Positions 1 to 5,876 of a stretch of DNA of 5,876 nucleotides are shown piece after piece; position 1 is the first letter of the stretch, and each line of letters begins with the position of its first letter. Source of the DNA: Flavobacteriales bacterium. Its GTDB lineage: Bacteria; Bacteroidota; Bacteroidia; NS11-12g; UBA955. The notes below the pieces were generated by a model. That model was not told where the DNA came from, searched no databases, and saw only the letters and a program-made list of their open reading frames with translations. A program made the translations under genes and the position numbers. The stretch spans positions 1-5,876 of the forward strand of contig CANIZU010000123.1 in NCBI GenBank assembly GCA_947472115.1, read 5' to 3'.

Positions 1-1
1 C

Positions 2-988
2 TATGTCAGTCAAAAATTGGTCTATAAGGAAGATAGTATCATCAACTTCAGAAAACGTATGCTCGATGAATATAAATCTCAAATGTCGAACTCGATGTTT
101 GAATCTTCCATCGCTTATGGTGATTCAGTGGGAAATCATATCGTAAAATGGTCAAAAAAGGATTCATTTGCATACTTTAGAGGACGTGAATTTTTCTTAA
201 CTCGTAATAAGCCCGGTTCTTGGGAGCCGACACCACCCGACTTCATGGAAGCTATCGAACCCAATTGGGGTAAAATTAGACCCGTATTGGTTAAGTCGGT
301 CCGTGATTTCACTTGGGAACAACCCGAAACATTCTCAACAGATAAAAAATCTCGTTTTTACAGCATAACCAAAGAAGTTTACGATACCGTAAATGTGAAG
401 AATCCGGCCAATTTAGAAATTGCGCTGTATTGGGACGATAATCCGAATGCGTCGGTTCACTACGGCCATGCTACCATAAATATTTTGAAGGTGAGTCCAG
501 CTGGACATTGGTTGTCGATGTTTTCAACTGTAGCACGACAGAAGAATTACAGTTTGATTGAGACGGCAGATGGTATGATGCGTCTTTCATCAGCAATTTT
601 TGATGCGTTTATCACTTGTTGGTATGTAAAATATCAAACCGACTATGTACGACCTATTTCGGCGATACATCAATTGATTGATTCAAGTTGGGTTGCGCCA
701 ATACAAACACCTGGATTTCCGGAATACCCATCTGGTCATAGCGTTGTTTCGAGTGCCGCAGCAACTGTGCTAACAGCTCAGTTTGGCGAATATGAATTTA
801 CAGATAGCGCTGAGGCCGAGTTTGGACTAGGCATTCGACGGTTCAAGAATTTCAGAGAAGCCAGCAATCAAGCCTGTGTATCTAGACTTTATGGCGGGAT
901 TCACTTCATTGATGCAATTAAGAACGGAAAAACATTAGGTAACTCCGTAGGGGAATACCATGTGAATCACTTAAAGACCAAGAAGTAA
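2..988 (+). CDS. Vanadium-dependent haloperoxidase / PAP2-type phosphatase family protein, 5'-truncated by the window edge
   Basis: The reading frame is open to the left edge, so the N-terminus is missing; the TTG at position 17 is not a credible start. Counting residues from that TTG, the whole vanadate/phosphate pocket is visible: KX6RP at K205 to R212-P213, PSGHS at 238-242 with the acid-base H241, and SRX5H at S289-R290 to H296, the histidine that binds vanadate in haloperoxidases. The segment WEPTPPDFMEAIEPNWGKI (69-87) is, from memory, typical of Bacteroidota members. These are usually about 430-450 residues, often exported, so roughly 100-130 residues are probably off the window. Members either oxidise halides with H2O2 or hydrolyse phosphate esters; the motifs alone do not decide which. 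The 3' end is complete (TAA at 986-988) and runs convergently into valS with a 5-bp gap. Family assignment is firm; the substrate is unknown. Confidence 0.88.
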   Translation, partial: YVSQKLVYKEDSIINFRKRMLDEYKSQMSNSMFESSIAYGDSVGNHIVKWSKKDSFAYFRGREFFLTRNKPGSWEPTPPDFMEAIEPNWGKIRPVLVKSVRDFTWEQPETFSTDKKSRFYSITKEVYDTVNVKNPANLEIALYWDDNPNASVHYGHATINILKVSPAGHWLSMFSTVARQKNYSLIETADGMMRLSSAIFDAFITCWYVKYQTDYVRPISAIHQLIDSSWVAPIQTPGFPEYPSGHSVVSSAAATVLTAQFGEYEFTDSAEAEFGLGIRRFKNFREASNQACVSRLYGGIHFIDAIKNGKTLGNSVGEYHVNHLKTKK

Positions 989-993
989 TTGGA

Positions 994-3609
994 TTACAAT
1001 GATGCCAATCGCTTCGTAATCAATGCGATTTTCTCTTGTGCATCAGCCAATTTCTTACGTTCCATGTCAACTACTTCCGCTTTTGCATTGGAAACGAATC
1101 TTTCATTACTTAGTTTTTTAAGTACCGATTCTGCAAAACCTTTATAATACGCTAGGTCCTTATTAAGTTCCTCCTTTTCCTTTTCAGGATCAATGGTTTG
1201 GTCTAATTCGCACCATACTTCGTAAATGCCTACCAAAATGGGTTGACCATTAAGTATACCATCTGATGCGATCACATGGATTTCTACGTTCGCCAATTTC
1301 TCAATTAGGCTCGCATTGTCATTTAGAACTGAAGCGTTTTCAGGAATCCATAATTGAATGCACTCTTTGGGCGACAAGCCTTTGGTATTGCGTAAATTCC
1401 TGATTTCAGAGACCAATAACAATGGCTCCATGGGAAAAGACGATAAATTATTGATGGCCTTAGGATAGTCGCTAATAACCAATGGTTTATCTGGATTACC
1501 TTGATGGATCGCATGGTGTATTTCCTCAGAAATAAATGGCATATAAGGGTGTAACATTGCCATCAATTGACCGAAAATTGTTTGGGTTTCGAGCAGGGTA
1601 TTCTTTGCTATTGGTTCACCAAACGGAGGTTTCACTGCTTCCAAATACACTGCACAGAAATCGTCCCAAATCAATTTATAAATATTCATTAGTGCATCGG
1701 ACAATTTAAATTCCGCAAAGAACTTTTCGTTCTCAATTAACACTTGTTGAATTCTACTATCAATAAAGACCTTCGCTTTCTTTGCGGCATCTGTACTTGG
1801 ATGTTCCACCACTTCCCAACCCGTCATCAATCTATATGCGTTCCAAATTTTGTTACAGAAATTACGTCCTTGCTCTATCTGAGATTCATCAAATAAGATG
1901 TCGTTTCCGGCGGGCGCACATAGCAACAATCCCATCCTAACAGCATCGGCGCCGTACTTTTCGATCAATTCGAGCGCATCTGGGCTATTGCCGAGACTCT
2001 TACTCATTTTTCGACGCTGCTTATCACGGATCAAGCCTGTGAAATACACGTTTTTGAAAGGCATTTTACCTTCAAACTCATACCCCGCCATGATCATTCT
2101 TGCTACCCAGAAAAATAGAATATCTGGACCGGTTACTAGATCATTTGTGGGATAGTAATAATCTAACTCTGCTTTATTTGCATCTTTTCCAATCCCATCA
2201 AACACGGAAATTGGCCATAGCCATGAACTAAACCAAGTATCTAATACATCTGGATCTTGATTAATTTCATTTGCGTTGACTTTAATGCCTTTTGCTGCAA
2301 ATAATTCTACGGCGGATTCAACTGTTTTGGCGACAACAAATTCACCAGAATTATTATACCATGCTGGAATTCTATGCCCCCACCATAGTTGTCGTGAAAT
2401 ATTCCAATCCTTCACATTTTCCATCCAATGACGGTAGGTATTTTTCAATTTAGCTGGATAGAATTTAATTTCATCGTCCATAACAGATGAAAGTACTTCT
2501 GGATTATTCTTCATGAACAATTGCATGTCCATAAACCACTGGGTACTAATCCTTGGCTCTACAACGGCATCTGTCCTTTCGCTATAACCCACATTGTGTG
2601 AGTAGTTCTCTTGTTTAAAAAGGAGGCCTTCTTCTTTCAGTTTTTTCACCCACATTTTACGGGCAACGAATCGATCTTCACCCACAAATAATTCGCCGGC
2701 AGCGGAAATCGTTCCATTGGCATTCAAGGTATCAATGACAGGCAAATGAAATTTCAATCCAATGTTGTAATCGTTAATATCATGTGCTGGGGTTACCTTT
2801 AAAACACCGGTACCAAATTCTATATCGATATAATCATCTGCAATAATCGCAACTTCCCTACCAATTAGCGGAACCATAACTTTCTTCCCAATTAGCCCTT
2901 GATATCTTTCATCATTGGGATTCACACAAACTGCCACGTCGCCAGCAATTGTTTCTGGCCTCGCGGTTGCAACCATCAACTCGCCATCAAAGTCAACCCC
3001 TTTATAAATCACTGTGAAAAGTTGATCCTGTGTATCCTTAAAAATCACCTCTTCGTCACTCAAGGTAGTTTGTCCCGCCGGATCCCAATTAACCATTTTT
3101 GTACCACGATAAATGAGTCCTTTGTTATATAAGTCGATGAAAACCTCAATGACTGCATCATAAAGAGAAGGCTCCATGGTGAATCGTGTTCTATCCCAAT
3201 CACAGCTAGCGCCCAATTTTTTTAATTGATCTAAAATAATTCCACCATATTTATCCTTCCATGCGTAGGCATGCGATAAGAATTCTTCCCGTGTTAAACT
3301 TGACTTAGGAATACCTTGTTCGGCGAGTAATTTAACAACTTTGGCTTCCGTAGCAATACTTGCATGGTCCGTTCCAGGCACCCAACACGCATTAAATCCT
3401 TGCATGCGTGCTCTTCTAACCAATACGTCTTGAATGGTATTGTTGAGCATGTGTCCCATATGCAAGATACCTGTTACGTTTGGTGGCGGGATTACAACTG
3501 TATATGCGGGTCTATGGTCTGGTGTAGAGTTGAAAAACCTCTGATCTAACCAGTATTGATACCATTTATCTTCTATGTCTGCGGGATTGTATTTGGCGGA
3601 AATTTCCAT
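994..3609 (-). CDS. valS: Valyl-tRNA synthetase (class Ia)
   Basis: Cytoplasmic enzyme that charges tRNA-Val with valine using ATP and clears mischarged threonine. The 871-residue length fits bacterial ValRS. The N-terminus (ISAKYNPADIEDKWYQYW) matches the usual ValRS opening and supports the ATG at 3609. The Rossmann domain carries the HIGH-type motif HMGH at 50-53 after PPPNVTG, and the second signature KMSKS at 534-538. The CP1 editing domain lies at about 195-345, with TARPET (215-220) and KVTPAHDINDYNIG (271-284). R217, T220, K271, T273, D277 and D280 line up, each shifted by one, with the editing residues I recall for Thermus ValRS, so proofreading looks intact. The anticodon-binding helical domain spans about 610-760, and the charged C-terminal coiled-coil arm about 806-871, including NERFVSNAKAEVV. 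There is no frameshift or missing catalytic residue. It is separated from the upstream act operon by a terminator and probably has its own promoter. Confidence 0.98.
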   Translation of the reverse strand: MEISAKYNPADIEDKWYQYWLDQRFFNSTPDHRPAYTVVIPPPNVTGILHMGHMLNNTIQDVLVRRARMQGFNACWVPGTDHASIATEAKVVKLLAEQGIPKSSLTREEFLSHAYAWKDKYGGIILDQLKKLGASCDWDRTRFTMEPSLYDAVIEVFIDLYNKGLIYRGTKMVNWDPAGQTTLSDEEVIFKDTQDQLFTVIYKGVDFDGELMVATARPETIAGDVAVCVNPNDERYQGLIGKKVMVPLIGREVAIIADDYIDIEFGTGVLKVTPAHDINDYNIGLKFHLPVIDTLNANGTISAAGELFVGEDRFVARKMWVKKLKEEGLLFKQENYSHNVGYSERTDAVVEPRISTQWFMDMQLFMKNNPEVLSSVMDDEIKFYPAKLKNTYRHWMENVKDWNISRQLWWGHRIPAWYNNSGEFVVAKTVESAVELFAAKGIKVNANEINQDPDVLDTWFSSWLWPISVFDGIGKDANKAELDYYYPTNDLVTGPDILFFWVARMIMAGYEFEGKMPFKNVYFTGLIRDKQRRKMSKSLGNSPDALELIEKYGADAVRMGLLLCAPAGNDILFDESQIEQGRNFCNKIWNAYRLMTGWEVVEHPSTDAAKKAKVFIDSRIQQVLIENEKFFAEFKLSDALMNIYKLIWDDFCAVYLEAVKPPFGEPIAKNTLLETQTIFGQLMAMLHPYMPFISEEIHHAIHQGNPDKPLVISDYPKAINNLSSFPMEPLLLVSEIRNLRNTKGLSPKECIQLWIPENASVLNDNASLIEKLANVEIHVIASDGILNGQPILVGIYEVWCELDQTIDPEKEKEELNKDLAYYKGFAESVLKKLSNERFVSNAKAEVVDMERKKLADAQEKIALITKRLASL

Positions 3610-3614
3610 TGTTT

Positions 3615-3622
3615 CAAAATTA
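3615..3622 (-). promoter_or_regulatory. Candidate Bacteroidota -7 box (TAnnTTTG) for valS
   Basis: Read on the minus strand this is TAATTTTG, an exact match to the TAnnTTTG -7 consensus known from Bacteroides. It ends only 5 nt before the valS ATG, which would place transcription initiation within a few bases of the start codon. I see no TTG/TTTG -33 element at the expected distance upstream (around 3641-3650), so the call rests on one short box in AT-rich DNA. The preceding operon is terminated just upstream, so a valS promoter somewhere in 3610-3670 is expected. Confidence 0.4.
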
Positions 3623-3670
3623 CGATTAATGAACTTTATTTGATTGAGATATTATTACGATGTACAAGAA

Positions 3671-3696
3671 AAAGGCCACTCGTTTGAGTGGCCTTT
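3671..3696 (-). terminator. Rho-independent terminator of the act operon
   Basis: This is a perfect 11-bp inverted repeat, AAAGGCCACTC (3671-3681) and GAGTGGCCTTT (3686-3696), with a 4-nt loop. On the minus strand the stem ends in a T-rich run, CCTTTTTCTTG, that extends to about 3665. On the plus strand the stem is followed by CCATATAG, a poor T-tract, so the element acts mainly for minus-strand transcripts. It begins about 21 nt after the actF stop codon and lies upstream of valS, so it should end the actD-E-F transcript and insulate valS. Confidence 0.9.
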
Positions 3697-3717
3697 CCAT
3701 ATAGTTTTTGTTTAAAA

Positions 3718-5133
3718 TTAAACGCCTACATCGTGGTGAACCGACTCTTCTAAGAATGGGTGATTGACGGCAATCAATCCACGCTTAGTAAGTGCTGTGA
3801 ATACCCACCACATAAAGATACCACCAACCAATAACAACATTCCAATTTCCATGAATCCGAATGTCATTCCCGTTCCAAATACACCAGGAGTTACCATCAA
3901 CCATACATCATGGTAGTGACCAATAATCATGATGCTACCAATGATAGCAAGGACGTATCTATTTCTCTTTGCAGAACGCATCAACAAACCAAGGAATGGA
4001 ATACAGAAGCACATAAAGAAGTTACCCAAGAAATTGGCTTTGTAATCTTCAAAACGAATCTGATAGTAAGCCATTTCCTCAGGGATTTGTGCATACCATA
4101 TCAATAGATACTGAGATAACCACAAGTAAGCCCAGAATACAGTGAAGGCAAACATGAATTTACCCAAATCATGCATGTGTTCGTTTGTAACGATGCCCAA
4201 GTAACCTTCTTTCTTCAAATAAGCAACGATAAAGGCCATGATGGTGATCATCGTTACCCAATGTGTTACGAAATTATAGAAACCGAAGATCGTTGAATAC
4301 CAGTGCGCATCAACTGACATGATAAGCAACCAAGCCACAACAGAAATTGTAAACCCGAATAATACGGCAAAACCGGCACTGAAACTGATACTCTTTTTAA
4401 AGAAGCTTGAATCGCCCTTAGTTGCATTGTCTTCAGCGACAGACAGGCTGCGAAGTTTACGCATCATGACATACCAAATAACAACCAATACTGTTGGGAA
4501 AATGAATAACATATTTGAATTCAAGAAACCAGATTTACCCACCAAAACTTTATCGTATCCGGCATCACCAGGCTTCAAACCGAGGTGCTCATAGTGAACC
4601 CAATGGTAGATTTCGTTCTTTCCCATAAACAATGCGATCATTAAAATCACAAAAGCCACTGGGATAAATGTCATAATTGCCTCAGGTACGCGTTTGATAG
4701 ACGACGACCAACCTGCATTTGCAACATACTGAATCGCATACCACATAACAGCAGTCAACGAAATCATTAGGAAGAAATAACCAACGATAAGCATGTTCGC
4801 CCAAATACGGGTTGATGCTGGTTTATCTTGATGATGAAAAACAACACGTGGTCCAAATTTCTCGTTAGGAACGTTGCCGTGCTCTTCTTCGTGCGATGCT
4901 GATGCAGCAGTACCATGCTCTTCTCCATGAACGGTTGCTTCACCGTGTGTTTCATGGCTTGCAGCAGCTACTGTGGTTGAGTTATGATTTTCACTATGGT
5001 TATCCATAGTGGCGATACCAATTCCTGTAAGGATTAAACCCAAAACCATTAATATGATTGAGAATCTTTTAGCCTTCGGTGAAAAAACAAATTGCTCTTG
5101 TTTTACTTCAATTTCATGATGTCCGTGTCCCAT
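3718..5133 (-). CDS. actF: Alternative complex III membrane subunit ActF (quinol:cytochrome c oxidoreductase)
   Basis: Integral inner-membrane subunit of alternative complex III, the NrfD/PsrC-like paralogue of ActC, in a complex that oxidises menaquinol and passes electrons to cytochrome c or directly to an oxidase. The 471 residues hold ten predicted membrane helices, at about 24-42, 111-135, 151-170, 206-224, 251-272, 285-306, 323-347, 368-386, 394-415 and 424-447. This matches the ten-helix architecture known for ActF. Recognisable family stretches include MSVDAHWYSTIFGFYNF (272-288), KFMFAFTVFWAYLWLSQYL (325-343) and the C-terminal NHPFLEES (457-464). The loop after helix 1 (43-110) is rich in His and Glu, with eight His between 46 and 85. 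The start ATG at 5133 follows a purine-rich GAAGAAG and lies 10 bp after the actE stop. The gene is last in the operon, followed by a terminator. ActC is the alternative assignment, but ActC normally precedes actD, and the position after actE favours ActF. Confidence 0.93.
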   Translation of the reverse strand: MGHGHHEIEVKQEQFVFSPKAKRFSIILMVLGLILTGIGIATMDNHSENHNSTTVAAASHETHGEATVHGEEHGTAASASHEEEHGNVPNEKFGPRVVFHHQDKPASTRIWANMLIVGYFFLMISLTAVMWYAIQYVANAGWSSSIKRVPEAIMTFIPVAFVILMIALFMGKNEIYHWVHYEHLGLKPGDAGYDKVLVGKSGFLNSNMLFIFPTVLVVIWYVMMRKLRSLSVAEDNATKGDSSFFKKSISFSAGFAVLFGFTISVVAWLLIMSVDAHWYSTIFGFYNFVTHWVTMITIMAFIVAYLKKEGYLGIVTNEHMHDLGKFMFAFTVFWAYLWLSQYLLIWYAQIPEEMAYYQIRFEDYKANFLGNFFMCFCIPFLGLLMRSAKRNRYVLAIIGSIMIIGHYHDVWLMVTPGVFGTGMTFGFMEIGMLLLVGGIFMWWVFTALTKRGLIAVNHPFLEESVHHDVGV

Positions 5134-5143
5134 GCTTCTTCGC

Positions 5144-5773
5144 TTAATTAGTTTTAGCCATTGTTGAGTCGGTTGCTAATACTGCTGACGCGGCAGAACC
5201 ACCTTGATAACCCAAGTATTTTACATATTTAATCACTTTCCAACGATCCTTTGGAGACAATACCGAAGCATGACTTCCCATATTGTTTTTACCATACGTT
5301 AGAGTGTGATAGATTTTTCCTTCAGGCAAAGTTTTGATATACTCATCATTATAACCTTTCCAAGTTGGCTTTAGAGTAGATACCTTTTTGAATACTTCAC
5401 CATCATTGTTACCGGTGCTACCATGACAAGGAGTGCAATAGATGTTATACATATATTGACCTCTTCCATCTTCTAGAGTTGCTTCGGCAGGCGCGGATAA
5501 TGCAGCAGATGCTTCATATCCATCACCAGTGTTTTCCAAATTGTACTTGTAATCCAATTTTCCGATAGCTACAGTTCCAGCAACAGGCTCTCTCATATTC
5601 ATTCCATAAGGATTTACAAGATTGCTATCGCCTTGACTGTATGCTTCATACCCTTTTGAATAGTACATATCCGGGGCGTATTCCGTGCCGGGATTGTTAC
5701 CACGACTTACACAACCGCTCATCAATGCCGATGCAGCGATTGATCCGAACAAAATATATAGTTTGTTGTTCAT
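5144..5773 (-). CDS. actE: Alternative complex III mono-haem cytochrome c lipoprotein ActE
   Basis: Periplasmic electron-transfer subunit of alternative complex III. The N-terminus is a lipoprotein signal: KK-type charge is weak (K4), followed by a hydrophobic stretch of about 6-19 and the lipobox MSGC with C21 as the lipidated residue; Met at -3 is slightly off-consensus. The motif YEAYSQGDSN and the stretch MNMREPVAGTVAIGK (58-72) resemble the conserved ActE N-terminal region. One c-type haem site, CTPCH, lies at 113-117 with H117 as proximal ligand, and M165 in NNMGSH is the likely distal ligand. The closing helix is about 174-188 (PKDRWKVIKYVKYLG). The length of 209 residues is normal for the family. 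The ATG at 5773 starts 10 bp after the actD stop, with no clear Shine-Dalgarno sequence, which is common in Bacteroidota. The gene order actD-actE-actF makes the assignment firmer than the single haem motif would. Confidence 0.93.
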   Translation of the reverse strand: MNNKLYILFGSIAASALMSGCVSRGNNPGTEYAPDMYYSKGYEAYSQGDSNLVNPYGMNMREPVAGTVAIGKLDYKYNLENTGDGYEASAALSAPAEATLEDGRGQYMYNIYCTPCHGSTGNNDGEVFKKVSTLKPTWKGYNDEYIKTLPEGKIYHTLTYGKNNMGSHASVLSPKDRWKVIKYVKYLGYQGGSAASAVLATDSTMAKTN

Positions 5774-5783
5774 GTTGATCTAA

Positions 5784-5876
5784 TTAAATTACAGTTTGTA
5801 CACCATTTTCAAATTCGCGCATTTCAACAGCACCACCCTTTTTCATCATATCCAAAATGGCTTTTTCATCCATTCC
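5784..5876 (-). CDS. actD: C-terminal end of alternative complex III subunit ActD (DUF3341), truncated by the window edge
   Basis: Thirty codons and a TAA stop (5784-5786) are open to the right edge. The fragment begins GMDEKAILDMMKKGGAVEMR and ends in VQTVI. A short amphipathic helix followed by GGAVE is, from memory, how DUF3341/ActD proteins tend to end. The main support is position: it lies 10 bp upstream of actE in the same direction, where actD sits in the conserved actABCDEF order. ActD is a small membrane-anchored subunit with two helices, and none of that part is inside the window. The fragment is too short for identification from sequence alone. Confidence 0.7.
   Translation of the reverse strand, partial: GMDEKAILDMMKKGGAVEMREFENGVQTVI

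Noticed and set aside
17..19. TTG as start codon of the haloperoxidase-like gene
   Set aside because: The frame is open upstream to the window edge, family members are about 100 residues longer, and no ribosome binding site precedes the TTG. The gene is better treated as truncated.
1007..1030. Possible plus-strand intrinsic terminator inside the 3' end of valS
   Set aside because: The stem is only 6 bp, half of it A-T, with a 12-nt loop and an interrupted T-tract; this is too weak to annotate as a feature and is mentioned only in the convergent-gene finding.
1323..3549. Several open frames of 61-85 codons on both strands inside valS
   Set aside because: They overlap fully with an intact, motif-complete valS, and their translations look like frame shadows with no recognisable domain.
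3610..3670. T-box or other riboswitch leader for valS
   Set aside because: Only about 60 bp separate the terminator from the start codon, too short for a T-box, and no specifier or antiterminator structure is visible. T-boxes are also not typical of Bacteroidota.
3671..3696. The perfect inverted repeat as a repeat element or transposon end
   Set aside because: Its position after actF, short loop and T-rich tail on the minus strand explain it fully as an intrinsic terminator, and no second copy was seen in the window.
3910..4955. Open frames of 62-91 codons inside actF
   Set aside because: They lie opposite to or out of frame with a complete ten-helix ActF and show no protein-like features. 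The minus-strand one at 4767-4955 is an out-of-frame reading of the His-rich loop region.
1..5876. Defence, mobile or otherwise undescribed gene system
   Set aside because: Every gene belongs to a known family, all checked motifs are intact, and there are no direct repeats, integrase, transposase, CRISPR or RNA-gene signals.

Overview
The window reads as a piece of an ordinary chromosome from a member of the Bacteroidota. The evidence is an alternative complex III gene set in the order actD-actE-actF, a valyl-tRNA synthetase whose sequence resembles those of Bacteroidota from memory, a TAnnTTTG-type promoter box, poor Shine-Dalgarno signals and an AT-leaning base composition. The genus cannot be fixed from the sequence alone; a marine or freshwater aerobe is plausible because of the respiratory complex and the haloperoxidase-like gene.

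Layout from left to right. Positions 2-988 (+) hold the C-terminal part of a vanadium-dependent haloperoxidase/PAP2-type phosphatase, whose N-terminus lies off the left edge. Only 5 bp beyond its stop codon is the stop codon of a complete, convergent valS (994-3609, -). Positions 3610-3717 are intergenic: a candidate valS promoter box lies directly before the start codon, and a strong intrinsic terminator on the minus strand closes the upstream operon. Positions 3718-5876 (-) are the distal end of the alternative complex III operon: actF (ten-helix membrane subunit), actE (lipid-anchored mono-haem cytochrome c) and the last 30 codons of actD, with 10-bp gaps between the genes.

How the genes work together. 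ActD, ActE and ActF are subunits of one inner-membrane quinol:electron-acceptor oxidoreductase, which does the job of the cytochrome bc1 complex. ValS is a housekeeping enzyme transcribed in the same direction but separated by the terminator. The haloperoxidase-like gene is an unrelated neighbour on the opposite strand.

I found no credible new system here. All catalytic and cofactor motifs that can be checked are intact, there is no sign of mobile elements, CRISPR, tRNA or rRNA, and the coding density is near complete. The points worth a second look are modest: the near-touching convergent gene ends, a valS promoter that implies an almost leaderless mRNA, a terminator directly after actF instead of continuation into oxidase genes, and a histidine-rich loop in ActF.
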